DNA of 64,000 nucleotides from Effrenium voratum (lineage: Eukaryota > Sar > Dinophyceae > Suessiales > Symbiodiniaceae), in assembly GCA_963377175.1 (NCBI GenBank), contig CAUJNA010002146.1, positions 646,001-710,000 of the forward strand, written 5' to 3'. Each line of letters begins with the position of its first letter. Position 1 is the first letter of the stretch. Of the stretch, positions 36,755 to 48,778 are shown in pieces. A program made the translations under genes and the position numbers. The notes under the pieces were generated by a model, which saw nothing but the letters and a program-made list of their open reading frames with translations, had not been told where the DNA came from and searched no databases.

Positions 36755-36840
36755 TGCGCGCAGCTCGATTGTCGAGCACTCCAGGAGCCAGAGCTAGCTG
36801 CGATGAAGTGAAGGTTCGCGGTGTTGCCGTGGCCGGTTGT
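36755..36840 (-). CDS. Candidate exon, frame ambiguous
   Basis: A GC-rich island next to the family D element. Two minus frames are open: QPATATPRTFTSSQLALAPG and TTGHGNTANLHFIAASSGSW. The second resembles beta-helix text, but the first fits the GC donor phase better. Confidence 0.3.
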
Positions 36841-37189
36841 GTGTCAGCACTGTAAATATTTGCTGTTTGACTGTTCCGCGTTGGGGTGAACCACTGAAAG
36901 CTGACCCAAAGGGCTCCTCTACTTTAACCTAAGGGTCACGATCGCCAGATGCCCACAGAAACCAGGAAATCGGGGCGAGTTAAGCCTATACATAATATAC
37001 TGCGTGGCCAAAACAAATATACCGTTCTCAGATCCCCTGCAAAAAGTTCAACTCTCAGTAGTTTACATAAACCACCTAAACAACAAACAGAAACCACTTC
37101 TGCCACCATAAACCACCTAACAACCACCTGTAAAAAATCCCAATAAAACCAACTTAAACTAAAAGTTTTACACCTCAGGGGACTCAGAT

Positions 37190-37230
37190 AACTGGACCCA
37201 CTGGACCCACTGGACCCACTGGATGGCTGG
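37190..37230. repeat. Tandem repeat of CTGGACCCA
   Basis: Three to four copies of a 9-base unit at the 3' edge of the 37.3 kb exon. If translated it gives VGPVGPVGPV. Confidence 0.85.
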
Positions 37231-37239
37231 ACCCCACCC

Positions 37240-37360
37240 TGGACCACTCTACCGTCGAGTCGCCGCAGCTGCCCCCCGAGGCGCAGCGGAGGCTGCCGCC
37301 GCCGGCTGCTGCGCTGAAGGCGCTGCCGCGGAGGGAGGCCACCGTGGCGCTGAGGTCCAC
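37240..37360 (-). CDS. Exon, probable beta-helix segment of the G8 gene
   Basis: AG|G at 37,361-37,362 opens VDLSATVASLRGSAFSAAAG, then GGSLRCASGGSCGDSTVEWS. A longer start at CTTTCAG|G near 37,427 is possible. Small and beta-forming residues suit the right-handed helix that follows a G8 domain. Confidence 0.5.
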
Positions 37361-38553
37361 CTCTCGATGGGTCGACCCCACCGAAAAGCCCCGAAACGGA
37401 GGGCTCGGTTGCTGTCTGCGCCCCTGAAAGTGACTAACTTTTGGTGGTTTCATACGGAAAACCCATGAGTTGGCAAAAAGTTGAAGCCCTCACATCCAAG
37501 CAAGATGCACCAAAGGAGGGTCGAAACCTCAACCAAAGGGGAGGAATCCGACCAGAAAAAGGGGGAAACAGAAGTATAGGACACATTCCAAGGGGAATGA
37601 TTGACTGGAAGGAATTCATCGAAAGGTGTGACCTTTGGAGGAATCCGCTAACAAAAACATTGAAAAATGACTTAGAAGTAGAGAATCGAGAGGTGTCTTT
37701 CTACTTATCCCCTATCACAAATTGGACATGGAACCCAAAAGGTGTTCCCGAGTCGGAGATTCCTTCGACAAATGGGCGCCGGTCTCCATGTTAATCTGCA
37801 GAAGAGTACCTTTCTAGGTAACCAAGCAGAACAAGTTTACAGATGAATTCATCTTGTTTTTTTTTGGGGGGGTTGCTCACTTGAATTCCTGTAGCTGGCT
37901 CCTATGAACTTACTCTCCCTCCAACAATCATGAAAGCTGGCAGACTATGTTCCTTTGGCAACGCCTCTGATCGTCCACTTCAATGATTGTTGAAAAGAGG
38001 GTACTATGTAGGTGGTAACCAGGGTTCTATCCCTGCTTGCAGAGTTGGTTGGACAACACTCTGCTTGTGATTGGGTTCTCCATTTTGCTCGTTTGGTCCT
38101 TGGTGAGTCCGTCTTCATTTGCTCATCATCCGAAAACCCGCCAGTTAGGACACGGCACCTTTTCTGGTACAGGAAAACTCAAGGAAAAGCACGATCTTTT
38201 GGGGAGGGGTTCCCTTTCACACGTGGCCCACAAAAACGGGGACGGCCTTTCATGGTGAATGGTCTGGTTCTCAGCAGGGAATGACCCCGACCATCCGGGA
38301 TGTGGTTTCCTGTTAAGGGGGATGTTTGGGATTCCGAAAAACCCTCTGATTCCCTGCTGAGCCAGCAAGTTGGAGGGTACCAAGGTCCCACACTTAGTGG
38401 TACATCGACCTATCCTCAAAAAGAGACACACCGTACTGATACTGAAGGTACCTAAACACTCAAACTACACTTAAAAAGAAGAATTCGCCCCATCATTTGG
38501 GGCGATGTTCCATTCTTCAGGGTAGTTTGAGAACCCAGGTAGACGAAACTGGT

Positions 38554-38678
38554 ATTGTTGACCCTATATTGTCAACCCCAGTTCACTACTATATAGGGGG
38601 GTGTCCCTGGGATTAGTGGGGAATCAACACTTTTGGAAGGGAACAAAACTGGGGTTTCTGAACCCGGGGTCAACAGTA
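38554..38678. repeat. Family B inverted-repeat element
   Basis: Starts TTGTTGACCCTATATTGTCA and ends CCCGGGGTCAACAG, with the family's interior GTGTCCCTGG and AGTGGGGAATCAACACTTTT. Confidence 0.7.
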
Positions 38679-38757
38679 GCAAGGGGAGCTATGGTTCTCA
38701 AAGTCTCACCAGTCCTGAATAACCCATTTTTTAGGAGATTTTGAGGGTTCAGGTAGA

Positions 38758-38872
38758 CTAGGTCCTCCAGTAGAGAGGTTAGAACAAGGGTACCACCATT
38801 TTTCTGTAGTCGATTTTAGTGGGGGAACCCTCCCAACCAAAAAAGGGAAGGGCACCTAGCTGGGGGACCTAG
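38758..38872. repeat. Family A inverted-repeat element, copy 4
   Basis: CTAGGTCCTCCAGTAG at the left, GGGGGACCTAG at the right, 115 bases. It abuts a family B element on its right. The flanks (TAGA, TAAT) are not an exact duplication. Confidence 0.75.
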
Positions 38873-38879
38873 TAATGAA

Positions 38880-39006
38880 CACCCCCAAAAAATAGACCCT
38901 GTTTGTTAATATGGGGGTGTCCCTGGTTTTTGTGGGGATTGTTCACTTTTGGAGGGGAACACCTCCCTATTCATAAATTGGGTTGATTAATAGGGGGTCA
39001 ACATAA
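38880..39006. repeat. Family B element abutting the 39.0 kb exon
   Basis: The interior TGTCCCTGGTTTTTGTGGGG and CACTTTTGGAGGGGAACACC and the right end TAGGGGGTCAACATAA are typical. The left arm is missing or diverged. Confidence 0.6.
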
Positions 39007-39025
39007 GAAAAAGTCAATGCCCCCT

Positions 39026-39130
39026 TCGCCTGGCCAAAGTTGAAGAAGACCTCGTCGATGATGGCGTCCAGCCCTCTGGTGCCGCCCTCCCGGTCGAAGG
39101 CCAGCGGCGCGGCCAAACTCGAGGGCAGGC
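39026..39130 (-). CDS. Exon of the G8 gene
   Basis: The minus frame reads LPSSLAAPLAFDREGGTRGL, then DAIIDEVFFNFGQAK, ending at a GC donor (CAG|GC or GGGG|GC). The fold is not identified. 'GLDAIIDEV' resembles the end of LamG/concanavalin folds, but this is weak. Confidence 0.5.
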
Positions 39131-40537
39131 GATTTGGACCAGAAAACTTGAAGCAACCCCCGCAACGAGCCAAACTCCCCCGAAACATGGGATGGAGATG
39201 TGTTTTGGGTCTCTCTTTTTTGGGGAGTTGACCGTTTGCTGAGCTCCTTGCCAAAAATCTCCGAAGGCTTATACCAGCTGACTTCGTTGGAATGGGAGTT
39301 CAACTTGGTAGCTCAACTAGTCGGATAGCATCGAATCACATGCTCTGCAGATTAGCCTGGGCCAGCTTGTTGGGGGTCTTTGAAGGAAGGTTGCTCCAAA
39401 CCTGGATGCTTGTTGTTCCATTCCAGGAGCTATGATTCTACAAAGTGGCAACCAAAAACCCAGGTTCCCACAGCCAGTTGAAATGTCGTTTTTGGGGGTA
39501 TTTTTTTGGGGGGGGCTGAAAGGGAAACCAAAAGGACAACCAAAAGGACAACCACTGGACTTGCGGGGGGGAGGGTCTCCAAGAAAAACACGTTGGCAAG
39601 TTCTACAATCATGCACAAATCTGAAACCAGGAATCCCCAAGCACAGGATTACATACTGAACTGGCTTTCCCTCGAGGTGAGCTCGCTATTTAACGGCCAC
39701 AACCTTGCAGTCGAAATCAACTGGCTTTGGGATGAGTCAGTTTGGGCCTTATAACGGTACGTTGGCTGCAGCAAACAAGCTGGAGGATGAAAAAACTGAC
39801 CCATGAATATGCTGCCCACAGGCTTGGGTCGGTACCACCCATAACTGGTGGGTGGTGGGGCAAGGCCGCTAGTGAGCAGGAGGAAACTTCCGCAGATCAC
39901 GACGCACACCCAGCTCCGAGTAGACCCTGTGACACCCAAACAGGGTTCTCAATTTGACGGCCACTTGATCACTAAGCAGATTCCCTTATCACAGAACAAA
40001 TCTACCGAATGATTGGAATCAGGGGGAGTGTCCCATTCGGAGATGCTCCACCTCAGCTGCATCCTTAAGGGGAACCCTCAACGCCTGGGTTTACTTGTAG
40101 GTTCTTCAGTTGGGCCCCCATGTTTTGGATGCGGGGAAACCCCAGACTCCCAGAGTTGTTTCACATGGAACCTACCAAGAGCAGTTCCCTTCGCGTGATG
40201 CGCGAAGCTTCCTTGCAGACAATTCACCCGCTGGTTGAGAAGGTGGGTTTGGATGGTATAGTACCCTAGCTAAGCATCTTGGGCCCTCAGAACGGTTCCG
40301 GATTGAAAAAACGAATCAATGCTTAATGGAAGCGTAAGCAAACGGGCAAACCGTCCATGCGGAAACTAACAGGGGAAAACGCCTTGCTTTAGGTCCTACA
40401 CTGAAGCTTGCCCCAGATGAAAAGGACAGCGCTGCTATAAGACTGGGTCACTGAGAGCCGCGAAGCAAAAACGGCCTTGGGCTTTGGGCTTCCTATGGTC
40501 TCTTCTTGGACACGGACCTGAGAACTTGGACAAGGAC

Positions 40538-40594
40538 CTGAGAAAAGCCGAGCAGCTGAAGAATGCGACCGCCGTCTTCCAGCCAGGTGACCTC
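40538..40594 (-). CDS. Short candidate exon of the G8 gene
   Basis: AG|G at 40,595-40,596 and a GT donor (CAG|GT) at 40,536-40,537 enclose exactly 19 codons, EVTWLEDGGRILQLLGFSQ, phase 0 to 0. Confidence 0.4.
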
Positions 40595-41242
40595 CTGTTC
40601 CAGACAATCCATCGGCTGGCAAGTTGGCATGACATGAACCCATTGCGAAGAACTTCTCAAACGAACAGGGCCCCCCCAAGGTCACTGGATTTTCAATGTA
40701 CTGGTCACTGGTCCCTCAAAACCATCGCCACTTGAGATTTCCCTCAGGGAAAGGGCTTTCGGAAACCCGAACAAAAAGTCTGACGAAGAACCACAAAAGG
40801 GCACACCATGGCCTCAAACACATTCTGTGAGGGGCCATTCTTATATGGCCCCATGCAGCGTTGGGGGTCATGTCCAGACCATTTGTTCGCCGCTGACATG
40901 GTAAGAAAGCAAAACAACCACGAACTTAGGGAGTGAGCAGTGGAAACCACTTGCCCTTTACAGGGAAGAACGAAAGAAACCATCCACCTCTCCCATTTGT
41001 TGAGACAAACACAAGCTGATAGCCCCCATATCTCCGCTTCCCTTTAGGGCTTCGAGATGGTTTGGAGGAGTTCTTAGCGGTTTCCCATTTACCCTCAACA
41101 AGAACTAGGGCTTTAGCTCCAAATGCAAACGACCAACGAAGTGTTGCCTGATAAACTTGTCCTCCTCCCACAAAACGAAAAACAAAACACGCACAACTTG
41201 TGTCATGGGGGCTTGGGGTGCGGAAGGGGTGTGAGATGCATA

Positions 41243-41342
41243 GGTGTCCTTCTAGGGGAAATAGATGGCCCTGGTAGATGATTAAACCACCCGGTAAACC
41301 AGGGCCATCTATGTTTCTAGCAAAACAACCAAAAAGGACACC
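41243..41342. repeat. Family G inverted-repeat element, copy 2
   Basis: Outer ends GGTGTCCTT and AAGGACACC, inner arms ATAGATGGCCCTGGT and ACCAGGGCCATCTAT, 100 bases. Confidence 0.85.
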
Positions 41343-41409
41343 TGTGGTGAGACCCCGTTCCACTCCCAAAACCGCTTAAACTAACGCACGTAGTCAAGGC
41401 GCATGCAGC

Positions 41410-41512
41410 TCCGTGGCCGAGTGCGAGCCGCCCATGACCAGCACCTGGTCCCCGAGATCTAGGTCCAAAGCTTCTCGCAGCTCCAGCACCTGCGCGTTGG
41501 CCCATTGGTACG
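41410..41512 (-). CDS. Exon of the G8 gene, segment after the G8 domain
   Basis: The frame YQWANAQVLELREALDLDLG, then DQVLVMGGSHSATELHA, matches the 'W.....L.L.E.VDW..GD.(I/V)V(I/M)' segment that follows the G8 domain in fibrocystin-L and CEMIP proteins. This fits its place after the exons at 46.0 and 42.4 kb. The exon ends are approximate. Confidence 0.6.
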
Positions 41513-42349
41513 TCGAAGAAAAACCTTCAGGTCCAATCTGGGGAAAACTAAAGAATCTCAAAAGGGCTTTAAAGGAAGCAAGTCCGAAGATACGGACATC
41601 AAACATACATGACCCTTAGAGCAACAAGTTTCACGACCCATGACCCTTACAGCAACAAGTTTCATGACCCTTACTGATCCACCAATTCGCCAAAGGCCAA
41701 CACAACCACACCCAGCCGCGGATTTGTTTCCTTCGCTCGGACCGGGCGCCCTCCGAAGTGCCTGGCTGCCGCTCTTCACCGGGTGGGCGAGCAGCGAGGA
41801 GCGGTGGCTCTGCAGTGGCGCGCCCAGGTGCAGGCCTTGGGTTGGGAGAGAGTGACACCCGGGTTGGGTCAAGCCACACCTTTACCCTGGCAGAACAAAG
41901 AACTTGTTGCTGTTTGTTTGCAGCCCCCTGCTAAAAATGAAGAGAACCAACAAACAAACAACAACTTGCGCACAATTCTATTTTAGGGTTCTCCTAAGGG
42001 TCACCAGACCCCTTTTGGGGTTCCCTTAAGTGGTCACACTACACACACACACAATTATGGAGGATACCCAAGAAAATGAAGCCGCAGACATACGGTTCAT
42101 GACCGTTGTAACCACAATTGTGCAAGGATATGACACTTGGCCAGCAGCTTGTCGCCACCATTTTGGGAGTTCCTTCCAAAGGTTCTCCACCCAGCACCTC
42201 CCAAACACTGCTCGTGCCCATGTCCAAACCCCCGAAGGAAGCAGTAACAAGTGGGCGCTGAAAACCCAGCGATTCCAGCGTCGCAGGCCCGTGCCAAGAA
42301 AACCAGGGCCCGGAACCTGGGGATTTGGACCTCTGGGGTCGCTTCTTTT

Positions 42350-42462
42350 CTTCGGCCGGATGGAGTCGAATCGAATCGGAGCCCAGGCGCTGCCCTGCGC
42401 TTCCGGCCAGGCGGAGTTCTCAGTCTGGCGGTCGGTGACCAACAGCTGGAGATGCCCCAAAC
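42350..42462 (-). CDS. Exon of the G8 gene, just after the G8 domain
   Basis: AG|G at 42,463-42,464, phase 1, continues the frame of the exon ending at 46,015: LGHLQLLVTDRQTENSAWPE, then AQGSAWAPIRFDSIR. The donor is unresolved. Confidence 0.55.
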
Positions 42463-42799
42463 CTCTCGCGAAGCGAGGCGCGAGAAGACGCGACTCGGCG
42501 CGCGGGAAGGCGCGCGGGCACGGGCAGGGCGCCCCAAGACGTCTACGCTGAAATTGTCTCCAAAAGCAAGAAATGGGGGGGAGACATGGAGACTGGTACT
42601 TGGAAGCCATGGTGTACTATGGCTTGGTCTAAACCACGGTTGTGACCAGGGACCAAGCAAAAGCAGGGCTCCCCAATTGGGCCTGTACAGTGTGGTCTGG
42701 AGTTTTGGCCTTTAAAAGTCTTCTTTCGACCACCCTAGAAACTCTCCATGACCTCAAATGGGCGTCAGTTGCTCCAAATTTGTGGGTACAGGTGGGCAA

Positions 42800-42876
42800 T
42801 ATATGTATATATATATATATATATGTATATATATGTATATATATATATATGGTGTGTATATATATATATATATGCA
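42800..42876. repeat. TA microsatellite
   Basis: Long TATATA and GTATATAT runs in the intron upstream (minus strand) of the 42.4 kb exon. Confidence 0.9.
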
Positions 42877-44882
42877 AACACACATTTGACCCATTTGGAC
42901 TGCACATTTGGGAGGCAAAACACATTAAGCATCTCACACAGGCATCCGTTTTGAGGCAACCAACAATTTCCAAAGGAGGTCCCTTTCCCCTATGGAGGGT
43001 CCACTGCCTTTCCCCCTTTAGGCTTTGCTATCCCAACTGAACCAGGTGCTCGCCTGACGAGACATGAGACCCGACTTTGGCGGTCAACCCAAATGAAACT
43101 GGCAAGCAGCAGAAGGTTGCCTGGCGGAGGTTTGTGACAAGTTTGCCTTAAACGCCCAACCTGCAATACCCTTTGCAGCAAAGGGATCCCCCCAAACACG
43201 GAAACAAGAAGCGCTAGAATTGCGGTCTCTCCTCGCACTTAGCGTCCAAACGGACGCCTTTTTTCTTGTCCCTGCTTATTTTCTCCACCCTTTCAAACCA
43301 AAAATGCACCTGAACCCATTTTCTCGCAGAAAGCTCCGAGGACTCCTTTTTCTTGCACACTCCTTTTGTGCCACACTGGGGTCAACACTCCCCTCCCACC
43401 ATCGACACGGCTCGCCTGGAACCTCCGGGGAAACCACCTCGCGAGCGTTTGGATGGCCAAGCCAGAGCTCACCCAGAGCTTCCAGGCGAGCCACTATAGC
43501 TATCCAGGGGAAACCATGGGAAAAATGATGTAAAACCTAGAGGTAGCCATACGAACCCTATGGCTCAGCAGAGGAAACCATGATGTAAAACCTAGAGGTA
43601 GCCATGCATGGCGCTAACTTGAAGCACTGGGTACATGGTTACCTACTATAGCGGCTTGCCTGGAAGCACTGGGCGATATTGAAAACGGCATCCTTCTTGA
43701 GAAGCCGGATCCAAAGGAGGCTCGACCCTTCAATGGAGGGTTGCTTTTGCTTTCAAGGGCACCCAAGGAACTGGTCGGCATGGGTTCTCCATTGGAGGGT
43801 TCCATATGGCTATGGGGTCTGCATTGGGTCAAAAGGGGGTCATGACCCTTGAGGCTATGGTTTGTATGTTTTCTTTGTATCCTCTTTGGTGTAAGGGCAA
43901 GCCAAAGAACAACTCCTAAGTGGGTTCCGCAAGCCAAACAACAACTCCCAAGTGGGTTTGCTGACCTTGGGACAAACTAGTTGGGCATACAAAATGATTT
44001 CGGCATCCTTTGGACATCAAATTTAGGTGGGGATTCCTGTGCACCAACCACTTTCGAGGTGGCTCCCCAGGAAACTTCAGAACCAGTTGAGGTCTGCCCA
44101 ACCACGGAACCCTCTGGAACCCTTCCTGAATGCTCGGAATCAAAAAGCTTCGTGCGGAGACTCCAAAGCGTTCATTCGTCAGCGGACAGCAAGGAGAGGG
44201 GCCCTGAGAGGAGGCTGGGTCTCGGTCATTCAAAATTCATATGGCCTGTCCAATGATGCGTTTAGTTCCAAGAGCAATGACAAACATCGGGTTGCGAACT
44301 ACCTAGAGCATGCCCCCCCCCCACCACAGGTCCAGTTCCCCTATAAGAACTGTGGAGCAGATCCTTTGACCGCACCTCACATGAGCAGTTCTTGAAAGGG
44401 TACCGCCCGCCCAGCCTCAAGAAACACAAGCACCAGTCGAATCCCCCAGCAAGCGCCTCACTCTCGGCCATGTGGATGGAGAAGCTGGAGTTCCTGCAAT
44501 GAAAGCATCAGATCAGCAAGGATCAAGTGCCTTCTTGAGCACCTGTTTGATGCTTAGATTGCGTTATACAGAAGCTGAATCATTTAGATATACCCACCCA
44601 CACGCGCACACACATACACATGTATCTGTTGTCTTGGCCCGCATCCGGGGTAATTATAGATATATAAGCTAATATGTTCTGACTTTGCTCCATGTCTAAT
44701 CTATACTAAAATAAAAACCCCCAGCTTCTTTTCAGTGCCCTCGATTCATTTCTTGAGTGCTATGATCCATTTTGAAAATAATGAATAAGGTCACTTAGTC
44801 CAAAATCAAAGAGGTCACTTAAGCCATTTAAAGGGCACTTAGACCCTCAGGGTTGCCCTCCCCAGCAGATCCCTCCCCAGTT

Positions 44883-45005
44883 GGGGCAAATCGAGCCGCA
44901 GGGACACGTGAAAGCCAATGACACTCACACCGCGGGGGCCCGACGCTGGGCAAATCGAGCTACAGCGACACGCAAATGACACTCACGCAGGGGGTACCGA
45001 CACTA
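44883..45005. repeat. Two-copy imperfect tandem duplication, ~60 bases
   Basis: GGGCAAATCGAGC, CAG.GACACG, AATGACACTCAC and a G-run followed by CCGAC recur in the same order in both halves. Confidence 0.8.
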
Positions 45006-45825
45006 GCGTAAGTGATCTGTTCAAGGGGTAAGTGACCTCGATTCGCACTCCCCACTGACACTGAAATGAAACGCTTTGACACTCAAAACGCCATTGTTCG
45101 GGCCATTCCGAGTCGGCCCCAATCAAATGTCGCAGTTGTCACACTTCAACACGGGTAGCTGTTCGATTTCAACAGGATCCCAACCCCTATCAAGCCAAAC
45201 CGGGCACTTAGCAAACGAATCAAAGGGTCAATTGCGGCACCGACATGGCCTCAAGTGCCCTCGATTCAAAACACGTCAAGCGCCCTTCCTTAAAGGGCAC
45301 TAAAGATATGCTGCTGGCCTGTAAAATAGTTTTGGAGAACAAGAACCAAGCGTGATCATGACTTGTTTTGGTGTTGAAGATCCCTCCAACTAACCCCATT
45401 CTATCTGTTAGGTCCTTGTATTCCCCTCTAACCTGGAATCTGACTGTTTGGAACTGAAAGCGACCAAATCTCGGGTCAGTTCCATGTTGGACGGGAGGGT
45501 AGATTGGGTATCTAAAAGGATTTAGGGTAGCTTGAGTGTTTTCCCTGCGTTGCTCTTCAAACCAGGAAAAAGCACGGCCACACTGCACAACAAAAAGAGT
45601 TTCTGGAGATACGGCTACTGCGTGTCTGTCCTGGCCCGACATTCGATGTTCACCACGTTGGTGTACCCTAAAATATCACATGCGGAGTGTTGCTGTTTCA
45701 AGGGTACCTTTCTTTGTGGTCAAACGGAAGCCCGAAGGTTAACCATCCATTTTCGGGATCCCCTAAGAGCAAACACACCCAGACAATTGTCCGTCTGTTG
45801 AGGCTCACCTACACACAATTTAGCT

Positions 45826-45938
45826 GGGCTGTCCTCAGATCCCCCTGCTAAAAGCTTAACTTTTAGTGGGTTCAATGGAAATCCGCACTAGACACTAAAA
45901 GGCTAAAAAGCTAAGGAAGCGGATGGATGGGAGCCACC
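45826..45938. repeat. Family H dispersed repeat, copy 2
   Basis: Collinear with 20,177-20,288, including the terminal GGATGGGAGCCACC. Confidence 0.7.
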
Positions 45939-46014
45939 AATGTCCGATTCCAAATTTTGCCTCTCACGTCACGGCCGCAACTGCCCGACTCGACTCGCCG
46001 ACTCACCGACTCAC

Positions 46015-46084
46015 CGCGCCTGTCCGGTTCCGCGGTGAGGCGCCCGCCCCGGAGCCAAATGCGCTCGCTCTCCAGCACCAGGTC
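46015..46084 (-). CDS. Exon: second half of the G8 domain
   Basis: AG|G at 46,085-46,086, phase 0, opens DLVLESERIWLRGGRLTAEP, then DRR, ending at a strong GTGAGT donor in phase 1. The 'I.(V/L)RGGRL..' strand is the hallmark end of a G8 domain. The G8 domain (named for eight conserved glycines) is an extracellular beta-strand module. Confidence 0.7.
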
Positions 46085-46130
46085 CTGCGAGTTGGGTCTA
46101 GTGGCCCTCCCCATCTCCTCAACATGATCC

Positions 46131-46185
46131 TCAGTTGTTGAGTGACCCTGGAAAAAAATAATTGGAACCCTTTTTGGATGCAAGT
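46131..46185. repeat. Family E element, truncated copy
   Basis: TCAGTTGTTGAGTGACCCTG and GGAACCCTTTTTGGA, then loss of the right half. Confidence 0.6.
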
Positions 46186-47290
46186 CAAACTCAGCTGGGC
46201 ATCCGGGAGCCTTGGTAGAAACAAACGACCGCCCAGGCAACCATCCAAGCCAGAGCTGTGAGGTACAAATGCCTTGGATATACCTAAAAGCAACCGGGTA
46301 TTTGGAGTATCAATGGACGGATCCTTCAATGGGAGGCTAAACGGCTGGTTGTTGAGTTGCAAGCGACCGAATCGTGGATGATGCCAAAGTGGGTCAAACA
46401 ACACTGACTATTCTTTGCAGTGACGGCCAAAACTGGGCTAGGGCAAGTCCGTCCATTTTTCCTACCGTTTGTGCCAGCCCAGCATGCAATTGCAGGGTAA
46501 GCAAACGGATCAGCGCTCAGCAAAGCAAACAACGCCAGCCTCAGGACACCCAACATAGGCTCAAAAACTGCCAGCCCTCAATGATCCCCAACGCCCCCCC
46601 AATCTCATTCGTCGAATGCATTCATAAGCGAGGGCTAGAATGTGAGCTATTCTCGTTAAAGGACCACCCTGTGTCACATCAATTGTGTCTTTTTGTCCGG
46701 GTTGTACATTCTTTCCAAGGTATATGTTCGGCTGGCTTCAAATGAGCGGACATCATGCTTTCAAGAGATTGTGATGGTATTTGGAGATTACGGGGATCCA
46801 GTTAAAGCGGTTGAACCACCCCCTTTCAAAGGATGCCATAAGAATCCTGACACCCTTCCAATGGGTCCTTGCTGATGGTGAGCTCTCTTTCTCTCGTCCT
46901 CCATCATCTGCTTCTTTGCGGATGGGTTTAGGGAAGCGACAAACAGAGCGGAAAGGGAAAAAGCATGCCACGGCCTTCTCCCTCTGCCTTTGTGGCCGTG
47001 GAACATATATGTTGCACACCCCCCCCCCATTTGTAGGTGTGTCCTTTTCAGGGGGCTACTTGTTGATTGGTTTCAAGGCCAACTTCAAAAAGGAACCCAA
47101 GTATTTGAGGGTTCCCATGTTTGGCGACAAAGCCTTCCGATCTCTCAAACTTTTGGAAAGGGAATTCAAAAGGATCTGCACATCTTGAGGCTTCCCATTC
47201 TTCTTGGTGGTTCATTCATCCCTTGCCAAGTACTTCGTAGCATTATATGTGATAATCCAACTCTAACCTCACATCCAAAAGTCTAAGGAC

Positions 47291-47403
47291 CCGTACGGCT
47301 GCGGCTCCGCACGCGTCCTGACGCGAGAGGTCCACCTCCAGGTGGCCCTCCACCCGCAACAAACTCAGCGCTCCGCTCTGCACGTCCAGAATCACGTGGC
47401 TGC
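47291..47403 (-). CDS. Exon: first half of the G8 domain
   Basis: AG|G at 47,404-47,405 opens a frame continuing the previous exon (phase 1): SHVILDVQSGALSLLRVEGH, then LEVDLSRQDACGAAAVR. It ends at CGG|GT in phase 0, matching the exon at 46,084. The pattern 'VILDV....L.(L/S)L.V.G.LEVD' is the core of a G8 domain. The open frame extends further upstream as an Arg-rich stretch, taken here as intron. Confidence 0.7.
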
Positions 47404-47838
47404 CTCCCGCGCGCGACGCGACGGGACGCGGCTCGCGGCGCAGGCGCGACGAAGGCGCGCGGGAGTCGGGCGCAGAGCTGTGGCGGCGGCAGGACCATGA
47501 AACCAACATCTGCTGACCTCAACGACTGCTTCAACAGCATTGTTGGACTTGGTTGCTCATAGCCTGAATCCCTTTGGCACTCATGACCATGCCTGCAGCG
47601 AGTAAAAGGGTACGTTGACCATGGCAATGTGCAAGCAGTTGAATTTCATTTGGGAGCAAAGCAGCATAAACATGCATCTGAGTAACGTTATTACTACACT
47701 TCCCGAAACTACAACAAAGAAAGCCCCAAATAAGCAAACACCTTCCTGGCGGCAAATATCACATAACCCCCCAAAAAAAAACAAGCATTGGACCATGTTC
47801 GGGGTTGCCTTAGAACCAGCGGCTTAGGCTTTGACCGC

Positions 47839-47934
47839 CTGCCGGGATCAGCAGCTCCTCGCTCAAAATCGGGGGCTCCTCCTCCGGCCAGTCGGAAGGC
47901 TGGGACCACCGCGTCACGTAGCTGAAGCCCACGC
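47839..47934 (-). CDS. Exon: N-terminal edge of the G8 domain
   Basis: The frame VGFSYVTRWSQPSDWPEEEP, then PILSEELLIPAG, ends at a GC donor (CAG|GC), phase 1. G8 domains begin 'WS...(T/S)W' and run to 'V.IP.G', and joining this exon to the one at 47,403 restores that order. The frame remains open upstream to about 48,010 (ALEFPQREWAEASG), so the true start may be earlier. Confidence 0.65.
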
Positions 47935-48670
47935 CTGAGGCCTCAGCCCACTCTCGCTGCGGGAATTCCAGAGCTCGGCGCGGGAGAAGCGCCCGAGATG
48001 CCCCGCGGACGTCGGATTGACCCCAAACCCCATTTCGGCACACTGAAGCCAGAACACTGGCGTGGTTCTACCTATTGTCGGGCTTTGCAATTTATGTTTT
48101 TGGCTCACGACTACTGCCTGGGCAATCGAAAAAGAGCTATTTGAGGGCCCATGGGGTGTAGAAGGGTCCATAAGCCCAAGAAATCTTCCCATCTTGACAA
48201 AGAACCTTGTGCACAACAACAAGGCCGCTTCCTAAAGGCCATCCTTTTCAATTGGAGCCCTAGGGGTGTTGCCCTTTTCGGCCTTCTTCGCGGCATTGGA
48301 TCGCGGGAAAAGCACCTTTGGGAGGGCGCAAGGTGCTTAGGCTCATACAGGTTGCGAACATGTCTCCAACCCCCTTCCTGAGCGGCCCAACGACTACTTG
48401 TGCAATGCCTTCAAAACCCCCAGCAAGCGGAATGGCTGGGCCCTGACCTTTTTCAAATACATCGTTCTATGTGCACTGGTGTTCAATGAACCTTGTTCGA
48501 AAGGATTTCCGGCAGCTTGCCACATCCTTCTCGCAACTTTAATCAGCCATGCAGATTACTTTTGAAGGTCACCGAATCGAGGTTGGATTGACTTTTCGCA
48601 TTTTGAAGTCCCAAAACCAGTCGAGACCCTTAGGGAAAAATCACCGTTTTCGCTCACTCGGGTTCCCGGC

Positions 48671-48778
48671 AGTGAGTCCCTGGCCGCAGGTCTGCATGAT
48701 CTCTACCGCATCGCCCCCCAAACCTTTGGCCGCCGAGGTGACGCACGTTGCCTCCGTGTCCGTGGCGTGCAGAGGCAC
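48671..48778 (-). CDS. Exon upstream of the G8 domain
   Basis: AG|G at 48,779-48,780, phase 0, opens VPLHATDTEATCVTSAAKGL, then GGDAVEIMQTCGQGLTA. It may be part of an IPT/TIG-like domain, which often precedes G8 in fibrocystin-type proteins, but this is not proven. The 3' end is approximate. Confidence 0.5.

Larger units (their letters stand above)
42463..46014. other. 3.55-kb intron of the G8 gene
   Basis: It is bounded by a GTGAGT donor at 46,014 and an AG acceptor at 42,463 whose phases match. It contains a TA microsatellite, a repeated ATGATGTAAAACCTAGAGGT block (43,526 and 43,582), two imperfect ~60-base tandem copies (44,883-45,005) and a family H repeat. The minus frame at 43.3-43.5 kb looks somewhat coding, but the phases do not need it. 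Confidence 0.5.

Noticed and set aside
40484..40735. Plus-strand frame LDKDLRKAEQLKNATAVF
   Set aside because: The minus strand has an AG|G acceptor and a GT donor enclosing 19 codons in phase, and all other exons are on the minus strand. It remains possible.
43276..43494. Coding-like minus frame (ARLEALGELWLGHPNAREVV)
   Set aside because: The exons at 46,015 and 42,462 already join in phase, so this would have to be skipped; no good splice signals were found.
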